From: Artemisia argyi
Lineage: Eukaryota; Streptophyta; Magnoliopsida; Asterales; Asteraceae
Assembly: GCA_030686995.1 (NCBI GenBank)
Contig: CM060696.1
Coordinates: forward strand, 13,863,987 to 13,927,986
Direction: 5' to 3'
Length of the DNA: 64,000 bases
The position numbers and the translations under genes were made by a program. Below the pieces are notes generated by a model, which saw only the letters and a program-made list of their open reading frames with translations, searched no databases and was not told the origin of the DNA. Every line of letters begins with the position of its first letter. Within the stretch, counting starts at the first letter, position 1. Below are positions 36,965 through 48,939 of this stretch, in pieces.

Positions 36965-38719
36965 TGTTGATATAAATAATTGACTAAAAACATTATTCAT
37001 ATCTTTCGATATCTCTAAGTTTTGATAATCACAAAACGAAAACTCATCAAACCAAAGGTTATGACGTAAACAAGTATTTAGTAGTAAATACTCACTTTCA
37101 CCATTTAATCACTTAAGGTATGAATAAACAAAGTGATTAATGTATTATAAGATCAAAGGAAATCTTGTCTTAAGACATAACATTTTATAAAATGATTTTA
37201 ACATTTTATATATATTTGTAAATCATTTTTGGAATAGCCTTATTAAACCACAAAAATGTGATTTCAAATTTCTAACCAAAAAGGGCAAATTTTATCCAGA
37301 AAAACTTTTCAAACGTTCAGGAGGGCGGCCCCCTTAATTTTACTAGGCGGCCCCCTTAATCATTAAGGGGACCGGCCTATAATTAAGGGGACCGGCACGC
37401 TCCCGAACAGTATTTTCTGGCCCTATAAATATTGGATCATTCCACATATTTTTCTCACCTTTTTGCACCAGAAACTTTCTGATCTAAACATCCATTTCCT
37501 TTCTCTAAAAATCCTTTGATCTTACATACTTTGATCTTTGTTTCAAAGTGATTCAAGCCTCAACATTCAAAGTGCAAAGAGAAGAATACTTCTATTAGAA
37601 GTATTACAACTTAGTATCATCTTGCTATCTAAGTTGCTTGTTTATATTTTCTTGTAAATCTTTCATTCTTTGGTGAATAAGGTGTATGTATTAGTTAGCT
37701 AGATTTAGTTGAAGAATCTAGAATTGTTGTAAGTGTAAAGTGGAACTTGAAGTGAAGAAGAAGGGTTAGATAGTATTGGTGATAGGAGATTGTAGCAATA
37801 GGAACTTGTTGTGAAGATATTGAGGGTTCCAAGTGAAGAAGACTAGAAGACATTAGTAGATTGAAGTTGTGAAGACTTTAGTGGCTTGAAGGTGTGAAGA
37901 CATTAGTGGCTTGAAGGTGTCAAGACATTAGTGGCTTAAAGGTGTGAAGACATTAGTGACTTGAAGGTGTCAAGACATTAGTGGCTTAAAGGTGTTAAGA
38001 CATTAGTGACTTGAAGGTGTCAAGACATTAGTGGCTTAAAGGTGTGAAGACGGTGTGAAGTCTTGAAGAAGGTGTGAAGGTGTGATTAAGGTGTGAAGAT
38101 CACGTGGTGTGATATTTGGTGTGAGATTGGTTCTAGCTACGATTAGAACTCGACATCTTGCTTTGTGTCGTTAATTGGTGTAAGCTATTGGTGTGTACGG
38201 TTTTCTCCGCCATAAGGGAGGTTATTGACTTAGTGAAGAAAACTCTCGAGTTCGGTGCTCGGGGAGTGGAGTAGGGCAAGGAAGGTGTCCTTGTAGCCGA
38301 ACCACTATAAATCCTTTGTCTCTCGGTTTGATATTTCCATCTCTCACTCTTTGCTTGCTTACTTACTAGCTTTTCATATATTGTTAATATTGTGTGTTGT
38401 GCATATATTGATTTCACATAAAGATCAAACTAGGTTCCATTTAAAACATTAATTATACTTTAGTAAAATATAAGTATAAACAATTACTAAGACACATATA
38501 TCTATATTAGTACAAACTTGTAATTAAGTGAGATATATGAAATTATAATTTCTATTCAACACTTTAAATAAGTAGTGTATATATGATATATGTGAATTAG
38601 TTTGTATCTATACTTTAGCTTCAAAGGTTTTTACAATTACCATCAATTCTTTGAAAAGCAAGTTCTTATTAAACGAAAAAGACGCAAAACTATTCAACCC
38701 CCCCTTCTAGTTTTCCACA
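36965..38719 (+). mobile_element. Solo LTR of a Copia (SIRE-like) element
   Basis: 1755 bp from TGTTGATATAAAT to CTAGTTTTCCACA, flanked by the target duplication AGTAA (36960-36964, 38720-38724). It has a promoter-like CCCTATAAATATTGG at about 37422 and the end ACCCCCCCTTCTAG typical of SIRE LTRs. It interrupts the minus-strand coiled-coil frame, and no internal sequence remains, as expected after LTR-LTR recombination. The last few codons of the apparent ORF ending at 38690 are read from this LTR. Confidence 0.92.
37866..38050. repeat. 25-bp minisatellite in the solo LTR
   Basis: Seven-plus units of GGTGTGAAGACATTAGTGGC + TTGAA with alternating variants (GTGTGAAG/GTGTCAAG, GGCTTAAA/GACTTGAA). 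The alternation suggests growth by 50-bp steps. It lies downstream of the TATA box in the probable transcribed leader. Confidence 0.93.
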
Positions 38720-39697
38720 AGTAAGAAAAGTGATATTACTATCATTTTGTTCCACCACATATGTATCACTAATAGACTCAGAATGCTCAGGATGTGTCTG
38801 ATCATGAACAAACATATTCTCAAATATATTAACATTATCATGAGCATATGAATGTTGTACCGTAGCCAATATCTCTGTGTCTGATGAAGGTCTGATATGA
38901 TCATCCTCGGTATCCCAAACAGCTTCATTCCTTTGTGTACCATCAGCATCCGAATCATAGCTAGGACTGCTGCTTTCAACCTGCTGTTCTAAAGATGAAT
39001 CACTGCCTGTGAAAACCAAACTGACATCTGATGCATCACCCTTATTGACTATTTCCTCTTCATTTTGAACATCTTTCTCTGTCTCTTTTTCAATCATCTC
39101 AGTTTCCTCTAACTGCATCTCTTTTTCCTTCTGCTTTTTTTCCCGTTTCAGCTTCTCAATCTCATTCCCTGAATTGCTTCTTTCTTTTTCATTTGAATGC
39201 CTCTTCTTTTTCTGCATCTCCCTCAGATGAAGTGATCTTGCATTAAGCACCATTTCCAGTATGTTCATATGATTAAGCAATTGATCTCTAAAGACTTCAA
39301 CTTCTATGCTAGTGAAGTATTTTTTCCATATACTGCTTGCAGATGCATAATCCCAAGAATTCTTAAACGCTCTAAAATCCATGGTCATGAACCCTTTTAA
39401 CTGTGTCTTGAGCTCTCTAAATCCTACCATGCAATCACTTCCCTGTTCAATTTGCATTTTGAGTTGAACTATGTTGTTTTGAAGATTCCTTTTGAAGGTA
39501 ACAAAGTCCATTTCAGATCCGAAGAATGTCTTAAAAGTTCTAAGAAATGATGAACCCCATAATGGTTGACTTGCTTCTGAGAGGGCCACACATTGAAGCT
39601 TAACTAATTCAAAATGTATTAAACAATTTTCTTTGGAGTGCATTGCGAGCTTTATCCTTACTTGCGTCTCTCTTTCCTTCTGCTCTTTTATTTTCAT

Positions 39698-40372
39698 TGT
39701 TTAACGATATGTGTTAAAGTTGATCTTAGGATCTTTTAAGATAACAAAGGTTGTTGTTTGAAGATTAGATGTTTTGGTGAAGACGAAAATTTTCTTTCTC
39801 AAAATTTCAAAATCACAAAGAAATACAATTCTAAGGTTAGCAGAAAATTTTGAGTTTTAAAAATTTTGACGCCAAATTTTACCGAAAAAATTTGAATTTT
39901 TGCCTAAAAATTTGAATTTTCGGCCGAAAATTTCAACGTTATACCAAACTTTGAATCTCGCGTAAAAATTGAACGTTTAATCTCCTGTAAAAAATAAATT
40001 TTACTCAAATTTTCCCGCCAAAAAACTTTTTTTTTTGCCTAACTCGGTAAGATTGTTGTTGTGGGCTAACTCGGTAACAAAGAAAGTCTCAAACTCGATA
40101 AGCTCAGAAGTTCAAACTCGGTAAGTCCTTGACACTTTCAAACTCGATAAGCTCAGATGTTCAAACTCGGTAAGTACTTGACACTTTCAAACTCGATAAG
40201 CTCAGATGTTCAAACTCGGTAATTCCTTGACACTTTCAAACTCGATAAGCTCAGATGTTCAAACTCGGTAAGTCCTTGACACTTTCAAACTCGATAAGCT
40301 CAGATGTTCAAACTCGGTAAGTCCCTAACTCGGTAATTTGGTATAATTTGGGCAGAGTTTTCCCTAGTTAGT
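39698..40372 (-). other. Leader of the non-autonomous Copia-like element, with 49-bp repeats
   Basis: Non-coding leader between the start of the long ORF and the nested gag-only element. Nearly five 49-bp units (start AAACTCGATAAGCTCAGATG) run from 40091 to 40329, each with two AACTCG-TAAG boxes. A purine/pyrimidine-skewed GAAAATTT-type stretch lies at 39800-40010. Confidence 0.8.
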
Positions 40373-41776
40373 TGATGAGGCGAAAAATGATCCGTTTTTA
40401 GGGGGTCATTTAAGCCCGAATCCGAATTTATTTGATCAAATATTGCCCTAAATCGTTCCTTTTGTGATTTTAGGTGTTTGGAGAGTGAATTCTGGAAAAG
40501 AGGCTATTTTGGACGTTTTTGGAGCATAAAGTGAAGAAAACAACAAAGTACCAAATCCAAGCTGGAATTACAAGGTGACGGCGTCAAGGATTTACTCTTG
40601 ACGGCGTCAGAAAGGATGAATATTTTACCGAAGGTTGTGAAGGCGTCAGATGAAGAGATGATGGCGTCAAAGTGACCAAGATTAATTTACCGAGGGTGGT
40701 GACGGCGTCACATAGGCCGTCACGATTGGATCTAGGGCGTCCGAGGAAGTATATGGCGGCGAGTTGACGGCGTCAGATTTTACTCTTGACGCCGTCAGGA
40801 CGATTTTCCTATATATAGTTTTCTAGTTTTTTCATTAAAAAGAGAGAAGTTTTGGTGAAACCCTAAAGACGATTTTGGTGCCTCTTTTACAGGTTTTTCA
40901 AGGGTTCCAAACCCTTGAGACCTTGCATTGTAATTGAGATAAGTATACTCTTAATTCAATCAATATGTCTATGTGTTGGTTGTCTATCTTTTGTTCTTAT
41001 CTTAATTCTACTATGCTAGGCTAAATTTCCTTTGTGTTTGCTTAGATCTAATGAAACCTAGATGTTGATTATGTGTTGATTACTTGTCTATTCTTGTTTT
41101 GAATGAATGATATTATATGTTAGGCTTAAGAAAACTGGCAGATCTCCAAATGGTAACATGCTTGAACGTCTTAAGAAACATGAACCGAGGCGTACTAGGT
41201 CTTTATTGGTTGTATTTAATGCATGAGCCACTGTTTACAATCCCTATAGTTGTGCTGGGTCATGGTGTAGGAGGAGATAAGAGCTCATAGAGTTGGGGAG
41301 TTATGTATGCCACTCCACGAATGGTATTAAGGAATACAACCCGTCATTCATACAAGTGTAACAAGTAATTAACATGTAAAAGATATCTAGGGAGTAATGA
41401 AGTCTAAGTAAACACAATTTCTCCAACCACTGCTCACAACCTTAGTTTAATATTAGTTAATTTTATTTTCATTAGTTAATTAGTTATAAAGTAGTTTTTG
41501 GGTTAGTTGATTAGCAACTAATTCCGCCCACTCCTTCAAAACCCGAGATTTTACTTGCTTTCATAAAATATAAAAACACAAAAATAATCATCTTCCATCT
41601 CTAGAACTATTAATTAGGCTTTCTAATCCTAGCGACACTATTCCTAAGCTGAACGATCAATCCCCCGGTACTTGTCACTATACTATACTACAACGATCAG
41701 GTACACTGCCTGGTGGGGGTTGTAAGCCTCGCGAGATCCTTCGAGAGGTAAAGCAAGGTGCGATTCCCACGCATCA
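40373..41776 (+). repeat. 5' LTR of gag-only element copy 2
   Basis: TGATGAGGCG to CACGCATCA. The palindromes at 40573-40800 are mostly in the TGACGGCGTCA form, and several are decayed (GTGAAGGCGTC, GATGATGGCGTC). CCTATATATAG at about 40808 is the likely TATA box, followed by a leader continuing to the PBS. Confidence 0.94.
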
Positions 41777-41782
41777 AGTTTT

Positions 41783-41801
41783 TGGCGCCGCAGCCCGGGG
41801 A
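41783..41801 (+). other. Primer binding site, tRNA-Asp type
   Basis: TGGCGCCGCAGCCCGGGGA, six bases after the 5' LTR, as in copy 1 but with one base closer to the Athila-type consensus. Confidence 0.8.
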
Positions 41802-41947
41802 ATAGTTATTGTCTAGGTTAGGATTTCTTTTTATTAGGTCTACTTGCTAGATTCCTTTCTAGTAAGATTTTATTTTTATTTTTAGGTCTTCTTTAGTCTA
41901 TCTTATTTCTTCGTGCTTTTGTTCGTAACTCTTTACCATCCGACATC

Positions 41948-44117
41948 ATGGAAGGTGGTAACATCTTTGAACCCATCATCCCACCACAACAAAACCCACC
42001 ATTAGAACCCCTTAGGCCCCGAACCTTAGGAGAGTATTCCCGACCTAGCCACCAAGGCTACCGAAACACCATTGAGCTCACCGGAGCCAATGTGACCCCC
42101 TTGCGATCCGACACCATCCGGTTGGTGCAAAGCGGATGTGCATTCCATGGACTTCGTTCCGAAGATCCAAACCAACACCTTAAGGACTTCCTCAAAATCG
42201 TAGATTCCATAGACCTAGGTGTTGAAACTAGAGAGACTACCCGTTTACGCCTATTCCAATTCTCTCTACGGGATCAAGCTAGTCAATGGCTTGAGCGTTT
42301 ACCCGCGGGATCTATCACCACATGGGATGATCTCACCACTCGTTTCCTTGCTCAATTTTTCCCACCGGGGAGAACTACTAAACTTAGGAATGACATCTTG
42401 ATGTTCCAACAACGTCAAAATGAATCTCTTTATGAAGCATGGACTCGTTTCAAGGACTTACTCCAAAAAGTCCCTCATCATTGACCAATCGGCCGGAGGT
42501 AAGCTACGTGATCTTAGTGCGGAACAATCATGGGAACTCATAGAAGATCTTGCTCTCTATGACAACGAAAGTTGGAATGATCCCCGTGATTTGAACAAAA
42601 CGGTCAAGGCAATATCTTTGCCTTCGAATAATTCAAGCACTCCCGACCGTAGGATCATGGAACTTGAGGACCAAGTCAAGTTTCTCATGAAATCTTACGA
42701 AGCTCCGAAGCATTCAAGCCAAGTGAACAAAATCACTTCTTCATGCGAATTATGTAGTGGTCCCCATGACACTCGTGATTGTGTGGAACTCCCCGGAACA
42801 GCTTTTGCGGACTACGCATCCACGCGTACCGACGAAGCGGGAGATAAGTGGTACACTTTCAAGCCCGAGCCAAACACATACGGTGATTCATATAACCCCT
42901 CATGGAAAAATCACCCAAACCTTAGGTGGAAACAAAATCAACCAAATTCATCCAACCCACCTAATCGTTACCAATCAAACGGTCCACCATCCAACCGTAC
43001 CTTCAACAACAATCCTTTTAACAACTATGGTAGTACCAACAATCTTGAAGGATTGATGTCGAAATTTATGGCATCTCAAGAAGCTCGCATAGCTAGGTTT
43101 GAAACCGAATTCAACCAACAGCAAACGGAGATGACCAACAAAATCGACAACTTGTTGAAAGCCCTCAACAACCAAACATTAGCCACACCTAGGAAGGACA
43201 CTAGGGACACCAATAGTGGAATCCAAGCTAAGGACCCCTCATCATCCAAACATGTCCACTTTGTCAATGTTGTCACTATTAAGCCGATAGATAGGGAAAT
43301 AGAGGAGAGTGACAAAGATGAAGTTAGAGTAGAAGCCAATAGTGAGGATGAGAGTAGGGAAGTTGAGGTTAATAAGGATGAGGAATTAGAGGAGGTAGAA
43401 CCTATAAAGGAATATTTTGATAAGTTGCCAACCAAGGAAGAACGGGAATACCATAAGTATTTATTCGATAGTCCCGAAACAACATATATCTTTGGCGATC
43501 CCCTGATCAAAATGGGAGACCCCTCTAACATTAACATCCCATGCAATATCGGGCACATGCATGTATGGAAAGCTTACATAGACCTTAGATCCCCCGTGAA
43601 CATCATGTCTAGGACTTATTACAATTGGGTGATGAAGAAGCAACTCAATTTTAGGATAATGCCCGGTAAAAGTTGGATAAGTAATTTTGCGGGAAGAGTG
43701 AAGGGATTGCATGTCATTATAGGGAATCTCACCTATGAGATTGATTTTATGATAGTTGAAGACATTCGTCCGGTGATAGATGCTTGCCTAAGTCAAGTAG
43801 TATTCGGGAAGCCATTTGTTGAGGCCACTAGGATGAGTTATGATCCGACGTTAGGGATAGTTAGATTCAAGGAAGAGAATGATGAGGTTGCTTATCAAAT
43901 GCCCTACAAGATTGAGCAATACCGCCTTCTCTCTAATTTCGAAAAGGAACGTAAGCAAGCGGCTTATTATAGGAATGAGGAGGATAGACGTAGAGGAGTA
44001 GAGTATGTTAGAAATAGGATGCTTGGTTTCTACAAAGAGTGCTTACAACTAGGTCCAGAATACAAAACTGGTTTAGAAGATGACCTAGAGAATGGAACCA
44101 ATGATGAAATCACGTAG
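41948..44117 (+). pseudogene. Gag of gag-only element copy 2, frameshifted
   Basis: Counterpart of the 745-codon gag of copy 1, shorter by exactly 68 bp. The lost segment, bounded by CAT microhomology at about 42480, makes the frame end at TGA 42482-42484 after FKDLLQKVPHH. The remaining frame from about 42485 to 44117 is open and carries the finger-like CELCSGPHDTRDC, the Glu-rich stretch and the protease-like C-terminus (here DLRS at the active-site position). The gag domain's C-terminal helix region (DLWLQVQIFYDHI) is deleted. Confidence 0.93.
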
Positions 44118-45968
44118 TAACCCACAACTTTGAGTCTAGCTACAAGACTCGTAAATAAAGAAAAGCGCTTCTTAGGAGGCAACCCATGTTTTGTGTGATT
44201 TTAATTGTTTGATTGTTATTTGCTTCCGTATGCATGTTTTATTTTTATTGTTGGTTGATCATGTTTCTCAATTAAAATGTGGAAATACTTTATTATGTTG
44301 TTTAGCCTAGTCTTAACTTCAACCTAAAGGTATTTTTGCAAAAGATAAGTGTAAGGGGAAACCCCAAATATGTTTTTTAAGAAACAACCGATCATGATTC
44401 TCCACAATATTTAATGAACATGTATATTCGTATTTGTTAGAGTCAAATGTTTGTATTGAGTCATAATGAAGTTTTGCAGGATTTTCCAGGAAGTAGGACA
44501 AAGTTTTTCCAGAAATTTTCCGGAAACTTAACATAAAGATTTCTGCAGGTTCATTCTGACGGCGTCAGGCAATTGCTCTTGACGGCGTCAGGAGTTAAAA
44601 ATCTGGAAATTTTACCCGTTTTGTTTTTCTAACGGAGTCTTATAGTTTTTGTGAATTATTAAGTTTTATAATCTCCAGGAAATCTGCAAACTTCATTCCA
44701 CAAGCATTATATCTTATTTTGTTTTCTAGGATTTATTAACTTATATAGGATGCCGCCGATTTTATGCGAGGTTGCCTTGTCTACTTTTGTCAGGATTTAC
44801 AGGTTATTTGAGACAAGAAGATGATTTATATTCTGGAAGGGAAGCTTTGATTGTTCGTTTTCTTGGAGGAAGATTTAACCTGGCCAACCTAAAATCCATA
44901 CCGAGCGAATCAGGGGAGTATTTGAATTCATTCTCTTTACTTTTAACTTTTACATTCTTTACTTGAACATTAGGGACAATGTTCATCTTAAGTGTAAGGG
45001 GAGGGTAAAAAGATGATACCTTACATATGCACTTTCGCTTGAGTTTGTTTTGTTTGATAGTAGATGAGTAATAAAACTATGAGAAATACTTGTTAGTGCA
45101 ATTTTAGCGCCAAATTTAAAATTTTTTACAACATTTAGGAGTGAAACTTTAGCCATAGCAAGCGTCTCATGGATAGGAGGTTGTATGACTAGCACATAAC
45201 CGTATATTCAGAAAAATTTTCCACCCAAAAATGTGAGGTTCGCCTTTAGTTTTGATAGGAAAAGCATTTATTATTGGTGCTTATGAGTGTACCGGTAGCA
45301 TTTAGATTCTAGAACTTGCGTTAGTGATGCATCCCGAGACCGCTAGTGAGACTACATTCGTGTAGTAGGATTTACTACATGATAAGAGGCATTAGGATCA
45401 CCCTTGTGTTAAACCCGTATTACGATTACTTGACCATTTAAGTCATATTACTTGGCTAGTTAAGTCAACTAATTTTTCCCACACCCTTAGCGTTGTACTC
45501 ATTTTTAGTACACGATACCCCTAGTACACCCCTCCGAGCCTATCTTTTCGTTTCTAACTTTAAGCATTTTACTTAAAGGAAGAATTTGTTACACCCCACT
45601 TAAATGTACACCCAAATCGCCTTAGCCTTCCGTGTATGCGCTCATTTTTAGTGCATTATTGTTATTTGTTAAACCCTAAGTTAACTTTCTAATTAATTAC
45701 ATGGTTGGTAAGTCGAGTCATATCCTTGTACATATTGTTTTGGGACGATTGGGACTCATGGGTAAGTACTTATTTTATGGAGTAATGGGGAAGAACAACA
45801 CTTATTACCCCCATATGTACGTTAATCTTAAAAGTGCTCCAAGTGTTTTGATTTTCTTAATTCGAGTCATTAGAATAGTTTAATGTAAAGTATGTAAAGA
45901 TTCAAGTGTAAGGGGAATGCTCAAACCCCTATGATGTATTATTTTGGATGGTAGGGTAAGAGTGTATG

Positions 45969-46002
<34 letters not shown>

Positions 46003-46623
46003 GAAAAAATCAAGAAAAAGAAAAAAAAAATAGAAAAAGAAAAAAAAAATAGAAAAGAAAGAGAGAAAAAACATACGGACTACCATCCCGTTTTCATTCT
46101 ATGTTCATTTTATGTTTTTAGTTATTTTTCATTTATTAGCTTAAGTCGAGTCTAGTCTTGGCTTAGCAACGCCATCTTGTACATGTAATTAACTAAGATT
46201 GTTAACTCGCCACCAGTAAAATCCCCTTTATCCAACAAAACCGTGTAATTCATATCCCTACACCTAACGTTATAACCCTTTAAAAGACCTCTTTGATAGT
46301 TTATCCTAGGTGCTTACGCCATGTGGTGGAGGTTTGATCCTTTCCCAAGCCTATGGTAATCTATTTTGCTATGACAGGTAGTGAGAGATATCTTCCATTT
46401 CCATAATGTTATATTACTTTATTACACCCGAGAGATGTGAGTATCTAAACACTATTTGTGAGGTGCTTGTGTATGACCTCCGTGCTTGTCTATTGGTCTT
46501 TAGTGGAACGATTATTTGTTGTAATTACTTTTATATTAGTGTTAAATGACCCCTAACTTGTCTTTTGAATAGAATAAAAGCTCATTTGCTTGAGGACAAG
46601 CAAATCTCAAGTGTAAGGGTATA
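44118..46623 (+). other. Non-coding 3' internal region of gag-only element copy 2
   Basis: No pol motif on either strand. It contains two TGACGGCGTCA palindromes (44558-44591), a poly-A/GAAAAA tract (45968-46068) and the empty site of the copy 1 MITE (45867-45874). AAGTGTAAGGGGA occurs repeatedly (44346, 44990, 45905) and also forms the polypurine-like junction AAGTGTAAGGGTATA at 46609. Confidence 0.75.
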
Positions 46624-48027
46624 TGATGAGGCGAAAAATGATCCGTTTTTAGGGGGTCATTTAAGCCCGAATCCGAATTTATTTGATCAAATATTGCCCT
46701 AAATCGTTCCTTTTGTGATTTTAGGTGTTTGGAGAGTGAATTCTGGAAAAGAGGCTATTTTGGACGTTTTTGGAGCATAAAGTGAAGAAAACAACAAAGT
46801 ACCAAATCCAAGCTGGAATTACAAGGTGACGGCGTCAAGGATTTACTCTTGACGGCGTCAGAAAGGATGAATATTTTACCGAAGGTTGTGAAGGCGTCAG
46901 ATGAAGAGATGACGGCGTCAAAGTGACCAAGATTAATTTACCGAGGGTGGTGACGGCGTCACATAGGCCGTCACGATTGGATCTAGGGCGTCCGAGGAAG
47001 TATATGGCGGCGAGTTGACGGCGTCAGATTTTACTCTTGACGCCGTCAGGACGATTTTCCTATATATAGTTTTCTAGTTTTTTCATTAAAAAGAGAGAAG
47101 TTTTGGTGAAACCCTAAAGACGATTTTGGTGCCTCTTTTACAGGTTTTTCAAGGGTTCCAAACCCTTGAGACCTTGCATTGTAATTGAGATAAGTATACT
47201 CTTAATTCAATCAATATGTCTATGTGTTGGTTGTCTATCTTTTGTTCTTATCTTAATTCTACTATGCTAGGCTAAATTTCCTTTGTGTTTGCTTAGATCT
47301 AATGAAACCTAGATGTTGATTATGTGTTGATTACTTGTCTATTCTTGTTTTGAATGAATGATATTATATGTTAGGCTTAAGAAAACTGGCAGATCTCCAA
47401 ATGGTAACATGCTTGAACGTCTTAAGAAACATGAACCGAGGCGTACTAGGTCTTTATTGGTTGTATTTAATGCATGAGCCACTGTTTACAATCCCTATAG
47501 TTGTGCTGGGTCATGGTGTAGGAGGAGATAAGAGCTCATAGAGTTGGGGAGTTATGTATGCCACTCCACGAATGGTATTAAGGAATACAACCCGTCATTC
47601 ATACAAGTGTAACAAGTAATTAACATGTAAAAGATATCTAGGGAGTAATGAAGTCTAAGTAAACACAATTTCTCCAACCACTGCTCACAACCTTAGTTTA
47701 ATATTAGTTAATTTTATTTTCATTAGTTAATTAGTTATAAAGTAGTTTTTGGGTTAGTTGATTAGCAACTAATTCCGCCCACTCCTTCAAAACCCGAGAT
47801 TTTACTTGCTTTCATAAAATATAAAAACACAAAAATAATCATCTTCCATCTCTAGAACTATTAATTAGGCTTTCTAATCCTAGCGACACTATTCCTAAGC
47901 TGAACGATCAATCCCCCGGTACTTGTCACTATACTATACTACAACGATCAGGTACACTGCCTGGTGGGGGTTGTAAGCCTCGCGAGATCCTTCGAGAGGT
48001 AAAGCAAGGTGCGATTCCCACGCATCA
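46624..48027 (+). repeat. 3' LTR of gag-only element copy 2
   Basis: Same length as the 5' LTR. The only difference found by eye is C at 46912 area (GATGACGGCGTC) against T in the 5' copy (GATGATGGCGTC), inside one palindrome. Confidence 0.94.
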
Positions 48028-48032
48028 TTAGT

Positions 48033-48522
48033 TACCACACATAACCTTACTCGATAAACGATAAGGCAATGGCTAACTCGCCAATAAGAGAATTAACTCG
48101 ATACAATATGGAAGCAAACTCGCTGAAACCCAAAGTTAACTCGAAAGTGTAAGACCTTAACTCGGTAACTATTCTAACTCGATAGAAATTGTGCTAACTC
48201 GCAGAAACTTTCAAACTCGCTAAAAAAAACTCCAAACTCGATAGAAAAGTATCCTAACCCGCCAAATCTAAGTTTCTAACTCGACAGAAATATTTCAAAC
48301 TCGCAAAAATTATTTTCAAACTCGAAAATAATTTTACTAACTCGAAACTATTTTTCTAACTCGACAGAAAAAAATTTCTAACTCGAAAATATATTTTATT
48401 TTAAACTCGAAAATAATTTTTCTAACAGTAACGAGATCCGAAAAAATCACCTTAAATCCTAGTTTTTTCGACCAAATCTAACCTAGAACAACCAATATTA
48501 TCCCTAGGCTCTTGATACCACT
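48033..48522 (-). other. Leader of the non-autonomous Copia-like element with AACTCG repeats, and PBS
   Basis: About twenty AACTCG boxes at spacings of roughly 15-30 bp fill 48043-48420, a diverged form of the 49-bp array at 40091-40329. The PBS (minus strand TGGTATCAAGAGCC, 48507-48520) lies two bases from the 5' LTR. It differs from the initiator-Met site TGGTATCAGAGC by an extra A. Confidence 0.75.
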
Positions 48523-48934
48523 TGTAGGACCGTAGAACAACCTTAATCACTTGTGAATCTAGGCTAGATCTAGAGAGAGAAAGTAAGTAGAGAGAGAGAG
48601 TGGAAGGGAACTCCTAGTGTGTGAAATGAAAGACCTTGATATTACTAAGAGAACCAACCTCAAAATGAGGCCTTACATGTGTATTTATACTTGTAGTCTA
48701 GGGCTTCACATATCTTTGACCATATTACATAACTAGCCCTTAGACTTTATACAAGCATGAATAATACACATAAACTTAATAAACTAGCATTTACTAACTA
48801 TTACATTGATATATTTAACTAACTATTTGACTCAATAAAGATCATCACTTTTAATCCTAACAATCTCCCCCTAAGGGACGATCATTGAGATCTCTCTTTG
48901 ATTACATAAATGATCAACACTTCTAATGCTAACA
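48523..48934 (-). repeat. 5' LTR of the non-autonomous Copia-like element
   Basis: Partner of 31594-32005, and its internal polypurine signature at about 48863 is conserved. The short LTR (412 bp) contrasts with the 1.7-2.4 kb LTRs of the other Copia elements in the window. Confidence 0.93.
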
Positions 48935-48939
48935 CTAAG

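Larger units (their letters stand above)
34218..39697 (-). pseudogene. Gag-like long coiled-coil ORF of the non-autonomous Copia-like element
   Basis: Four frames (36441-36953, 35685-36398, 34617-35624, 34218-34601) lie in one phase, separated only by single stop codons. The frame at 38690-39697 joins the same phase when the solo LTR and one AGTAA are removed, giving about 1,240 codons. The N-terminal part (EENCLIHFELVKLQCVALSE) and the middle and C-terminal parts (QTINMLPTKDEE, DLRTSYNALKAKFDVLNRSKG, SRFTPVKPVWKPK) recall proteins often annotated in Asteraceae Copia elements, from memory. Heptad-rich Lys/Glu segments imply long coiled coils. No zinc knuckle is found. The true C-terminus (LKWVPKVVV) is followed by no pol. 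Confidence 0.8.
40373..48027 (+). mobile_element. Complete gag-only LTR retrotransposon (TR-GAG type), copy 2
   Basis: 1404-bp LTRs (40373-41776, 46624-48027) differ by one substitution by eye and are flanked by TTAGT (40368-40372, 48028-48032). Structure and PBS equal those of copy 1, on the opposite strand. Near-identical LTRs mean a recent insertion, although its gag is broken by a 68-bp deletion. Confidence 0.95.
31594..48934 (-). mobile_element. Non-autonomous Copia-like (SIRE-type ends) LTR element with later insertions
   Basis: Identical-length 412-bp LTRs (31594-32005, 48523-48934; two differences by eye) are flanked by the target duplication CTAAG (31589-31593, 48935-48939). On the minus strand it has a tRNA-iMet-type PBS (TGGTATCAAGAGCC), a repeat-rich leader, one long decayed frame (39697 to 34218), about 2.2 kb non-coding, and the polypurine tract CTTAGGGGGAGAT before the 3' LTR. 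No protease, integrase, RT or RNase H is seen. Removing the gag-only element (40373-48027) and the solo LTR (36965-38719), each with one duplication, leaves about 7.9 kb. Confidence 0.9.

Noticed and set aside
34218..39697. Reading the coiled-coil frames as host cytoskeletal or kinesin-like genes
   Set aside because: They lie in one phase inside a complete LTR element with target duplications and have no introns.
40091..40329. CRISPR-like regularly spaced repeats
   Set aside because: Contiguous 49-bp tandem units without unique spacers, in a plant retroelement leader.
45880..46086. Phe-rich ORF
   Set aside because: Antisense reading of the poly-A/GAAAAA tract.
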